Assembly (NCBI GenBank): GCA_002840095.1
Contig: PGZL01000008.1
Coordinates: forward strand, 310,001-374,000
Source of the DNA: Gammaproteobacteria bacterium HGW-Gammaproteobacteria-1
GTDB taxonomy: Bacteria; Pseudomonadota; Gammaproteobacteria; Thiohalomonadales; Thiohalomonadaceae
Direction of reading: 5' to 3'
Length of the DNA: 64,000 nt
The notes below the pieces were generated by a model. The model did not search any database, had not been told where the DNA came from, and was given only the letters and a program-made list of their open reading frames with translations. The translations under genes were made by a program, and so were the position numbers. This document shows positions 1-7,890 of the stretch, piece by piece (position 1 is the first letter of the stretch; the number at the start of each line of letters is the position of its first letter).

Positions 1-1
1 G

Positions 2-154
2 GTGGACGAAAAGGTGGTGAACCCCGAGACCATCATGCCGGCCTTTTACGGCGACCCCGCGCGCTATTACCGGCCCCATCCCGAATTCGCCGCCACCATA
101 CTCACGGCGCAGGAGGTGGAGGACGTGGTGGCCTATCTGGTGACGCTGCAATGA
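2..154 (+). CDS. soxX: SoxX c-type cytochrome, C-terminal fragment (truncated by window start)
   Basis: Partial frame VDEKVVNPETIMPAFYGDPARYYRPHPEFAATILTAQEVEDVVAYLVTLQ* is SoxX-like (METIMPAF/Y motif) and overlaps the soxA start. Confidence 0.8.
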   Translation: MDEKVVNPETIMPAFYGDPARYYRPHPEFAATILTAQEVEDVVAYLVTLQ

Positions 155-909
155 AGCGTGCCGCATACCTGCTGCTGGCGTTGCTGCCGCTGCATGCGGC
201 GGCCTGGGAGCAGCCGGTGTCGGGCTACGCCTACCTGCCGGAGCAGGTGCAGGCGATGCAGGACGATCCCATCGAAAACCCCGGCATGTTCGCGGTGGAC
301 GAAGGCCGCGCGCTGTTCAACACGCCCGGCTACAACGGCAAGTCCTGCGCCTCCTGTCACGGCACCGACGGCATGAAGCTCGAGCCACAGTCCCTGGCGC
401 GCTATCCGGTATACAGCGCCGCACGCAAGGGGCCGCTCACCCTGCAGCAGCGCATCAACGACTGCCGCGAGAATCGCCTCGACGAGTTTCCCCTGCCTTA
501 TGACGACGCGGATCTGGTCCGGTTGGAAACCTTTGTGCGCCACCGCGCCCGCGGCGCGAAGGTGAACGTGGACGTGAGCGGACCGCTGCGGCCGTGGTAC
601 GAGGCGGGCAAGGTCCTGTACCACACCCGCATCGGCCAGCTCGACATGGCCTGCACCCATTGCCACGACCGCTACGTGGATCTGCGCCTGCGCGATCAGG
701 TGCTCAACCAGGGCCACAGCAACGCCTTTCCCGCCCATCGCCTGCTGAGCGGCGACATCTCCAGCCTGCACGGCAAGTTCCGCGACTGTTACGCCACGCT
801 GCGTGCGCTGCCCTTCGAGGTGGGTTCCGATGAATTCATCAGCCTGGAGGTGTATCTCAACGCGCGCGGCAACGGCCTGGCCATCGAGACGCCGGGGATC
901 CGGCGATGA
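151..909 (+). CDS. soxA: SoxA, diheme c-type cytochrome of the thiosulfate-oxidising Sox system
   Basis: Signal peptide, CASCH and CTHCH heme motifs, C-terminal RDCYATLR cysteine-ligand motif, adjacent to soxX. Confidence 0.85.
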   Translation: MKRAAYLLLALLPLHAAAWEQPVSGYAYLPEQVQAMQDDPIENPGMFAVDEGRALFNTPGYNGKSCASCHGTDGMKLEPQSLARYPVYSAARKGPLTLQQRINDCRENRLDEFPLPYDDADLVRLETFVRHRARGAKVNVDVSGPLRPWYEAGKVLYHTRIGQLDMACTHCHDRYVDLRLRDQVLNQGHSNAFPAHRLLSGDISSLHGKFRDCYATLRALPFEVGSDEFISLEVYLNARGNGLAIETPGIRR

Positions 910-1580
910 AGTGGTGGCCCGCCCTGCTGTTGCCGCTTGCGTTGCCGCTGCACGCGGCGGAGCCGACGGCAGAGGAGCTGGAGCGCTGGTTCGAGGACGA
1001 CAGCCGCGCGCAGCCCTACGATTTCGACGTCAACACCGGGGCGCTGGAGTTTCTCGCTGCGCCGCCGCCGGACAAGCGTGTCCCCCATTCGCGCAACAGC
1101 CTGACGCTCAATGCCGGCAGCCTCGACGACGGCTGGGTGGAGCAGGCGCAGTGCCATGAAAATCTCGATCCGGTGCCCCTGGCCGAGGTGGTGTACAGCT
1201 ACCGCGAGATGCGCGACCTGCGCGTGGTGTCAGCCGAGGGCATCGGTCGCGCCTGGGTCGAGGGGCAGTCGGTGCAGATGGAGAACATCGAACGGGGCGC
1301 CGTGCTGTGCGTCGCCGCGGCGGCGCGTCTGTTGCGCCGCGAAGGCGGGGAGTATGTGCTGCGCAACGGGCCGTTCCAGCGCCGCTTCCTCGACGGCTAT
1401 TTTCCGCTGCGCGTCACCCTGACCCTGGACTATCCGGCGCAGCGGTTGCGGGTGGCCAGCATCGATCCGCCCCAGGAGCCGGGCTTCAGCGTGCGGCAGT
1501 CACCCGGCCGCATCGTCCTGGAGGCCCTGTTCGAGGGCAAGCTGTATACCGAGGTGCGTTTCCGCGCCGTGGGAGAGTGA
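906..1580 (+). CDS. Hypothetical secreted protein coupled to soxXA
   Basis: Signal peptide MKWWPALLLPLALPLHAA; ATGA overlap with soxA stop; no recognised domain. Confidence 0.6.
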   Translation: MKWWPALLLPLALPLHAAEPTAEELERWFEDDSRAQPYDFDVNTGALEFLAAPPPDKRVPHSRNSLTLNAGSLDDGWVEQAQCHENLDPVPLAEVVYSYREMRDLRVVSAEGIGRAWVEGQSVQMENIERGAVLCVAAAARLLRREGGEYVLRNGPFQRRFLDGYFPLRVTLTLDYPAQRLRVASIDPPQEPGFSVRQSPGRIVLEALFEGKLYTEVRFRAVGE

Positions 1581-1601
1581 CGGCGCCGACGGCCGTCGTT
1601 T

Positions 1602-2459
1602 TCACTTGGCCCAGCGCTGTTCCTCCACCGCCAGCTGGCGCAGTCCGTGCAGCGCCGTGGCCAGGTGCGGCTCGCGCCGGTCGGTGGGATAGACCACATA
1701 GGCCGGCATGGAGAACAGCGGGCTGCCCTCCACCAGGTAGAGGCGCTCCTGCTGCAGCAGGCGGCGCACGAAACGCAGGGGCAGGTAGGCCGAGCCGCCG
1801 TTGTGCAGCAGGCACTGCATGGCCAGCCAGCCGATGTTGGCGGCGAGGGCCAGGGGCGGAATGTCGGCGTGGTGGGTCGTGAACTGGGCGTGGAATTCCT
1901 GGCCCCAGTCGATGTGGACGTAGCCCGGATCGGGCCAGCCGCGTGCCGGATCGGTGCTCACCAGCAGCAGGGTTTCGTCGAACAGTCGTTCAATTCCCAG
2001 GCCGGGGCGGCTTTCCGGGGTGTACATCACGCCGATGTCGATGCTGCCCTGCACCAGCCCCTGAATCATCTCCTCTTCCATGGCGGTCTCCATGCGCAGC
2101 GAAATGTCCGGCGCCTCCTTGCGCATCCACCCCACCCATTGCGGCAGATAGCCCTCCCACAGGGCAATGCGCGCGGCCAGGGTCAGGCTGCCGCTGAAGC
2201 CGGCGGGCAGGCCGATCTCGTGGCGGGCCTGCTCCAGGGTCTGCACCAGGGTCTTGGCGTGGCGCAGAAAGCGCCTGCCGGCGAGGGTGAGCTCGGCCCC
2301 GCCGCGGCCGCGGCGGAACAGCCGTGCCCCCAGCTGGTTCTCCAGCGCCTGGATGCGGGCGCTCACCGTGGACTGGGTGACGTGCAGGCGGGCGGCGGCG
2401 CCGACGAAATTGCCGGTGGCGGCGACGGCGAGAAAGGTGCGGGCAAATTCGATGTCCAT
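1602..2459 (-). CDS. LysR-family transcriptional regulator
   Basis: N-terminal HTH MDIEFARTFLAVAATGNFVGAAARLHVTQSTVSARIQALENQLGARLF. Confidence 0.9.
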   Translation of the reverse strand: MDIEFARTFLAVAATGNFVGAAARLHVTQSTVSARIQALENQLGARLFRRGRGGAELTLAGRRFLRHAKTLVQTLEQARHEIGLPAGFSGSLTLAARIALWEGYLPQWVGWMRKEAPDISLRMETAMEEEMIQGLVQGSIDIGVMYTPESRPGLGIERLFDETLLLVSTDPARGWPDPGYVHIDWGQEFHAQFTTHHADIPPLALAANIGWLAMQCLLHNGGSAYLPLRFVRRLLQQERLYLVEGSPLFSMPAYVVYPTDRREPHLATALHGLRQLAVEEQRWAK

Positions 2460-2597
2460 GTCGGCCTCTGCTATCGGATATTCAGATATTAACCTGCGGA
2501 AAATATCGTTTGTCCGATTCTAACACCGCCCATACCATGATCCAGCGCAATAACCGACGGCACGGGCCGCCGGGAGGCACCGCGAGGAGGGGGCAGC

Positions 2598-2936
2598 ATG
2601 ATTGCCGACAAAGAGGGCTACACGGTGACGACGGACGAGGAGGGTTACCTGGTGGACCCCGCCCACTGGGACGAGCACGTGGCGCAGCAACTGGCCTGGC
2701 AGGAACAACTGGAGCTGAACGACGAGCACTGGCAGGTGTTCCGCTTCATGCGTGCCTATTACGCGGAGCACCAGATCGCGCCGGACGCCCGTTTCACCAT
2801 CAGATTTCTGGCCGACCAGTTGGGTTACGGCCGCAAGGCGCAGAACCACCTGTTCAAACTGTTTCCCTACGGCTACGTGAAGCAGGCCTGCAAGATTGCC
2901 GGCATGAAGCGCCCACGCGCCTGGAGCACCGGTTGA
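2598..2936 (+). CDS. DsrC/TusE-family protein
   Basis: DsrC/TusE-like sequence (GYLVDPAHWDEHVAQQLA... YGYVKQACKIAGMKRPRAWSTG). Confidence 0.85.
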   Translation: MIADKEGYTVTTDEEGYLVDPAHWDEHVAQQLAWQEQLELNDEHWQVFRFMRAYYAEHQIAPDARFTIRFLADQLGYGRKAQNHLFKLFPYGYVKQACKIAGMKRPRAWSTG

Positions 2937-3697
2937 TGCGGCGCACGGGCGCCGCCGTGCTGGCCCGACTCCTGCTGTGCCTGCGCCAGGACGATCACCC
3001 GGCCAGTCACCGCGAGAAGCTGATCTCGGCCCTGGGCGGCTTCATCGGCATCCTGCTGGTGTTCTGGGTCAGCGCCGGGGTGCTCGACCTGCACGGCACC
3101 GCCCTGGTGGTGGGGTCCATGGGGGCCTCGGCGGTGCTGCTGTTTGCCGTGCCCCACGGCAGCCTGTCGCGGCCCTGGCCGCTGCTGGGCGGGCATCTGC
3201 TGTCCGGCGCCGTGGGCGTGACCTGCGCCCAGTGGCTGGCCGAACCCCTGTTTGCCGCACCGCTGGCGGTGGCCCTGTCCATCGCTCTGATGTACTACCT
3301 GCGCTGCCTGCATCCGCCGGGCGGGGCGACGGCGCTGGTGGCGGTGGTGGGCGGTCCGCAGATCCAGGCCCTGGGCTATGCCTTCCTGCTGGAGCCGGTG
3401 CTGGTGAACGTGCTGGTGATGTTGGCCGCGGCGGTGCTGGTCAATTATCCCTTCCCCTGGCGGCGCTATCCGCGTGCCTTGCTGCCCGCGGCACCCGCCG
3501 CGCCGGTTCCGGAGCGGGCAGGCGAAAAGCTGGTCATCGCCCACAGCGACCTGGTGTATGCCCTGTCGGAACTGGATTCCTATATCGACGTCAGCGAGGA
3601 AGACCTGCTGCAAATCTATGCCCTGGCGGTGCGGCACGCCGTCGAGCCCACGGCGCTGCCGGAGGTGTGCGGCGCCGCGGCCATGGCGCGCTGCTGA
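2936..3697 (+). CDS. HPP-family integral membrane protein
   Basis: Polytopic; HPPGGATAL motif; start overlaps previous stop (TGATG). Confidence 0.8.
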   Translation: MRRTGAAVLARLLLCLRQDDHPASHREKLISALGGFIGILLVFWVSAGVLDLHGTALVVGSMGASAVLLFAVPHGSLSRPWPLLGGHLLSGAVGVTCAQWLAEPLFAAPLAVALSIALMYYLRCLHPPGGATALVAVVGGPQIQALGYAFLLEPVLVNVLVMLAAAVLVNYPFPWRRYPRALLPAAPAAPVPERAGEKLVIAHSDLVYALSELDSYIDVSEEDLLQIYALAVRHAVEPTALPEVCGAAAMARC

Positions 3698-3711
3698 GTC
3701 CGGCGTCCCTG

Positions 3712-4308
3712 TCAGTGCCGCGGCTCCGTGCCGGGTTTGCTCCAGCGGAAGATGCGCATGGGGGGGATGTTGAGCGGCTCCATGTCCACCTCGGCCTCGC
3801 CGAAGATGGGGCGGGCCAGTTCGGCCACGCGGCCGCTCACCTGGTAGGCGACGAAGTGGCCGCCCGGCGCCAGCGCCGCGGCAATGGCGTCGAGGATTTC
3901 ACGGCCGACGGCGGGCGCCACGGTGGAGAAGGGAATGCCGGAGATCACCGCCTGCGGTGCACCGAGATCATAGTGGGCAAGGGTTTCGCGCAGACGCCGG
4001 GCGTCGCCGTGATGGGCGATGAAGCGGTGATCGCCGATGTGGTGCAGCAGGGCGAACAGATCCGGATTCAGCTCGATGCTGAGCAGCCGCGCCTCGGGCG
4101 CCATGGCACGCAGCAGCGCGCGGGTGGTGCCGCCGTTGCCGGGACCAAGCTCAACCACCAGTGAGGCCGTGCCCACGCTGGGATGAGCGGCGATGCGCTG
4201 TTCGAGGAAACGCGAACTGGGCGTGATCGAGCCCAACTGGAGCGGGTGACGGAGAAACTGCTGGAAAAATTCCCAGCGGCCGGGCGCCGCGTCGAGAGTG
4301 GGCTTCAT
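3712..4308 (-). CDS. Class I SAM-dependent methyltransferase (phospholipid N-methyltransferase-like)
   Basis: VVELGPGNGGTTRALL SAM-binding motif; FLRHPLQLGSITPSSRFL N-terminus. Confidence 0.7.
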   Translation of the reverse strand: MKPTLDAAPGRWEFFQQFLRHPLQLGSITPSSRFLEQRIAAHPSVGTASLVVELGPGNGGTTRALLRAMAPEARLLSIELNPDLFALLHHIGDHRFIAHHGDARRLRETLAHYDLGAPQAVISGIPFSTVAPAVGREILDAIAAALAPGGHFVAYQVSGRVAELARPIFGEAEVDMEPLNIPPMRIFRWSKPGTEPRH

Positions 4309-4322
4309 GACGGAAATCTCCC

Positions 4323-5327
4323 TTATTCGCCCTTGGCGCGTGCCGCTTCGGCCAGGCATGTGCCCAGGGCATCGACGCAATCCGGATCGAACGATGTGCC
4401 ACGGTACTGGCGCAGATGGACGTAGCCTTGCTCCGGTGTGATGCTCTGGCGATAGTGGCGGCCGTCGGTGATGGCATCGAAAACATCGGCGACGGCGGTA
4501 ATGCGTCCCGCCAGCGGAATGGCGTCGCCCGCCAGTCCGCCCGGGTAGCCGCTGCCGTCGTAGCGCTCGTGGTGCGTAAGGGCGATCTCGGCGCCCAGCT
4601 GCAACACCTCGGTCCCCCCGTCCTTGAGGATTTCATAACCGATGCGCGGATGCGCGCGCATTACCTTGCGATCGTCGTCGTCATAACGGCTGGGTTTGTG
4701 CAACACCTGATCGGGGATGCCTATCTTGCCGATGTCGTGCAGCGCGGCACCGAAGGCGATATTCCTGCACTGTTGCTGCGGCAGCCCCAACGACGTCGCG
4801 ATGATGCCGGCGATGCGTCCGGTGCGGCGATTGTGGTTGCCGGTGACTTCGTCATGCAGCATGTCGGCGCGCGCCAGCGCCTCCGTCAGCACGGCGTGCT
4901 CCGGCCTGCGCGACGCCAGCCGGCATTGCCGTTTCAGGGTCGAGGTGAGCGCATGCTGCCGGCGGTGCAGTTCCAGCAGCAGGCGGGCGCGTTGCTGCCA
5001 TTCCCACGGCGCGACCGGCCGCTTCAGATATTCACTGGCGCCGACCGCCAGCGCCTGCAATGACTCCAGCGGATGATCGGCGGACACTTCGGTGACGATG
5101 GCAAGATCCCGCTGCTCCCGCCGCAGGGCACCGACGGCGCGCAGCGCGAGCGGTGTATTGTCGGTGCTGACCAGGGCAAGAAAGGGATCACGGCAGCGCG
5201 CCAGATGGGCCAGGCTGCCCAGGTCGGTGGTGTGCTCGGCACAGATGCGGTGATCGAGTGCGCCGATGACGTCGGCGAGGGACGCGCCGCGTTCGCTGCT
5301 GTCGGAGAAAATCAGTACGGGCCACAT
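4323..5327 (-). CDS. HD-GYP domain phosphodiesterase with N-terminal receiver-like domain
   Basis: HDIGKIGIPD and HHERYDGSGYPGGL HD-GYP motifs. Confidence 0.85.
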   Translation of the reverse strand: MWPVLIFSDSSERGASLADVIGALDHRICAEHTTDLGSLAHLARCRDPFLALVSTDNTPLALRAVGALRREQRDLAIVTEVSADHPLESLQALAVGASEYLKRPVAPWEWQQRARLLLELHRRQHALTSTLKRQCRLASRRPEHAVLTEALARADMLHDEVTGNHNRRTGRIAGIIATSLGLPQQQCRNIAFGAALHDIGKIGIPDQVLHKPSRYDDDDRKVMRAHPRIGYEILKDGGTEVLQLGAEIALTHHERYDGSGYPGGLAGDAIPLAGRITAVADVFDAITDGRHYRQSITPEQGYVHLRQYRGTSFDPDCVDALGTCLAEAARAKGE

Positions 5328-5667
5328 TGTTATCCTCCAGCGCAACGGCGCATCTGGTGGATGGGTACAGAAGTATAGACGGAAAAATCCTCTTTTCGTT
5401 TCGCCGCATCCGGTCCGCTGGATGCCCGTCGTACCGGCAACCATGCCATGGGGAACACGTGTAAGGGAATACCGACGCCGTAGGGTCCATGCCTTAGTTT
5501 CGCGCTGGGGCCGACACCTGAGATTGCATGCAATTGACGTCATTTTCGGCGTTCCCGGTTTGACTTCGCCGTAGCCCCGTCCTAGATGTCTAGACACTGT
5601 ACGCCGACGCTTGGCGCGCATCCGCGCTGTCGCTCTCCACCGGAACAACCACACAGGAGTCACCATC

Positions 5668-5928
5668 ATGGTTAGTCGTCGCAAATTCGCCGGCCTCGCG
5701 CTGGCCACCTCCGCTGCCGCTGTGTTCGGTACGGTTTCGGGCCAGGCCATTGCCGGCAGTGAAGGCAAGGTCAAGTGCTGGGGCGTCAACGCCTGCAAGG
5801 GCAAGTCCGACTGCAAGGCGCCGGGCGCAGATTGTCAGGGCAAGAACGATTGCAAGGGCAAGGGCTTCGTGGAAATGTCGCGTCATGCCTGCGAGGCCGT
5901 AGGCGGTTCCGTCCGCAAGGATTCCTGA
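5668..5928 (+). CDS. Bufferin-type (BufA-like) Cys-rich precursor peptide
   Basis: Signal peptide then CWGVNACKGKSDCKAPGADCQGKNDCKGKGF repeated Lys-Gly/Cys motifs; directly upstream of DUF692 and DUF2063 genes. Confidence 0.8.
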   Translation: MVSRRKFAGLALATSAAAVFGTVSGQAIAGSEGKVKCWGVNACKGKSDCKAPGADCQGKNDCKGKGFVEMSRHACEAVGGSVRKDS

Positions 5929-5935
5929 GAGGCGC

Positions 5936-6784
5936 ATGATGGGCACGTACAACAGCCTGCCGGCGGCAGGCTTCGGTCTCGGCCTGCGCCGTCAACACTA
6001 CAGGGACGTAGTGGAGACTCAGCCCAGGGTCGACTGGTTCGAGATCATTTCCGAGAATTACATGGAGGCGGGCGGACGGCCCCGGTATTACCTCGAACAG
6101 GTGCGCGCCCACTATCCCGTCGTGATGCATGGTGTGTCGCTGTCCATCGGCAGCGTCGACCCGCTGAATTACGACTACCTGCACAAGCTGCGCGACCTGG
6201 CTGCCTTCGTTGAGCCGGCGCGGATATCCGATCATCTGTGCTGGACCGGTGTGGATCACACCAATCTGCACGACCTGTTGCCTTTGCCCTATACCGAAGA
6301 GGCCTTGCAACACGTGGCCGGACGGGTGTCGCAGGTGCAGGAGTTTCTCGGCCGCCGCCTGCTGCTGGAAAACGTATCCAGCTACCTGAGCTACGCGGAG
6401 TCGGAGATGACGGAATGGGATTTCCTGGCGGAAGTGGCGACGCGCGCCGACTGTCACATCCTGCTCGACGTCAACAACGTCTATGTCAGTGCGCACAATC
6501 ACGGCTTCGATCCGCGGCGCTACATCAAGGCGATGCCGGCGGCGCGCGTGCAGCAGATCCATCTCGCCGGCCATAGCGTCGCCGGTGCGCACCTGATCGA
6601 TACTCACGACGCGGCCATCGTCGATCCGGTCTGGGATCTGTACGCCTATGCCGTCGGGCAACTGGGAGCGGTGGCGACGATGATCGAGCGCGACGACAAC
6701 ATCCCGCCGCTGGCGGCGCTGGTGCAGGAATTGGCGCTGGCGCGCAGGATCGCCGCCGACGCCTCCCATGAGTGCGTGGCATGA
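5936..6784 (+). CDS. DUF692/MNIO family multinuclear iron enzyme (BufB-like)
   Basis: GFGLGLRRQHYRDV... FEIISENYM... LLLENVSSYL... HLAGH motifs typical of DUF692. Confidence 0.85.
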   Translation: MMGTYNSLPAAGFGLGLRRQHYRDVVETQPRVDWFEIISENYMEAGGRPRYYLEQVRAHYPVVMHGVSLSIGSVDPLNYDYLHKLRDLAAFVEPARISDHLCWTGVDHTNLHDLLPLPYTEEALQHVAGRVSQVQEFLGRRLLLENVSSYLSYAESEMTEWDFLAEVATRADCHILLDVNNVYVSAHNHGFDPRRYIKAMPAARVQQIHLAGHSVAGAHLIDTHDAAIVDPVWDLYAYAVGQLGAVATMIERDDNIPPLAALVQELALARRIAADASHECVA

Positions 6785-7638
6785 GCGCGCTGGCCGGATT
6801 GCAACGCGGCCTGAGCGACTTTCTGCTGCACGGCGGCGACGGGTGTGCTGTCGGCGTTGCCGCGGCGCCGGGGGAAGCCGGAACACGACTCGGCATCTAC
6901 GCCAACGCCTATCGCCTGCGCCTGCATGAAGCGCTGGCCACGGACTACACCCTGCTGGCCGCCTGGCTGGGTGAGGCGCGTTTCGTACAATTGCTGGACG
7001 AGTACATCGCCGCCCATCCCTCGCATCATTTCAATATTCGCTGGTTCGGCTGCCGGATGGCGGAGTTCGTCGCCGGTAGCGCGCCCTGGAGCGACGAACC
7101 GATATTGGCAGACCTGGCCGAGTTCGAGTGGGCGCAGGGCCTGAGTTTCGATGCACCCGACGGGCCCCTGCTGGAGGCTGGTGCGGTTGCCGGCCTGCCT
7201 GCCGTTGCATGGGAAACCTTGCGCATCAGCTTTCATCCCGCCGTACACCGGCGCGATTTCCATTGGAACGTGCACGAGCTGTGGCATGCCTTGCTGGAGG
7301 GCAGGCCGTTGCCGCCGCCGCTGGAGTATGTGGTGCCGGTGCCGTGGCTGTTCTGGCGCCGGGAACGCCGCAGCTACTACACCTCGCTGGATCGCGACGC
7401 GGCACGGGCCCTGGACCTGGCGCTGGACGGCGCGGACTTTCCCGCCGTGTGCATGGCCCTGCGCGCCTGGTGGCCGGACGACGTGGTGCCGGAGCGTGCC
7501 GCATCCCTGCTCAAGAGCTGGGTGAACGAAGGCTTCGTCAGCGGCATCTGCCTCGGTGCGGTGCCGCGCGGCGCGGCACGTTGCGCGGCCGCCTCGTTCC
7601 GTTCCCGTCACAGCGGGGAGTTCGGTCCGGCACGCTGA
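6781..7638 (+). CDS. DUF2063-family putative DNA-binding/partner protein (BufC-like)
   Basis: N-terminal LQRGLSDFLLHG... RLGIYANAYRLRLHEALATDYTLLAAWLG; overlaps end of DUF692 gene. Confidence 0.8.
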   Translation: MSALAGLQRGLSDFLLHGGDGCAVGVAAAPGEAGTRLGIYANAYRLRLHEALATDYTLLAAWLGEARFVQLLDEYIAAHPSHHFNIRWFGCRMAEFVAGSAPWSDEPILADLAEFEWAQGLSFDAPDGPLLEAGAVAGLPAVAWETLRISFHPAVHRRDFHWNVHELWHALLEGRPLPPPLEYVVPVPWLFWRRERRSYYTSLDRDAARALDLALDGADFPAVCMALRAWWPDDVVPERAASLLKSWVNEGFVSGICLGAVPRGAARCAAASFRSRHSGEFGPAR

Positions 7639-7690
7639 ACAGCGGTTCTGCAATGCTGCCCATGGATTCAGAAAAACACTCCGTTGAATT

Positions 7691-7804
7691 CTCGCCAAGA
7701 CGCCAAGCACGCCAAGAAGGAATATGTCGCCACCCTGTGCCACCCCAAGGGCAACCACAACGACCTCGTTTTATGTTTTCTTCGCGCCCTGGCGTCTTGG
7801 CGAG
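7691..7804. repeat. Dispersed inverted repeat, family B copy 1
   Basis: CTCGCCAAGACGCCAAGCACGCCAAGAAGG ... CTGGCGTCTTGGCGAG. Confidence 0.75.
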
Positions 7805-7890
7805 GGCAACAGCGGTTTTCCGTTTGCCTTCATTGCAATCGCGGGAGAAGGTTGGGACACGCTGTGTGGCCTGTATTTCCGCACGGCTAT

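Noticed and set aside
2460-2597. LysR binding site between LysR and DsrC-like genes
   Set aside because: AT-rich dyads such as GATATTCAGATATTA are present but no specific T-N11-A box can be assigned confidently
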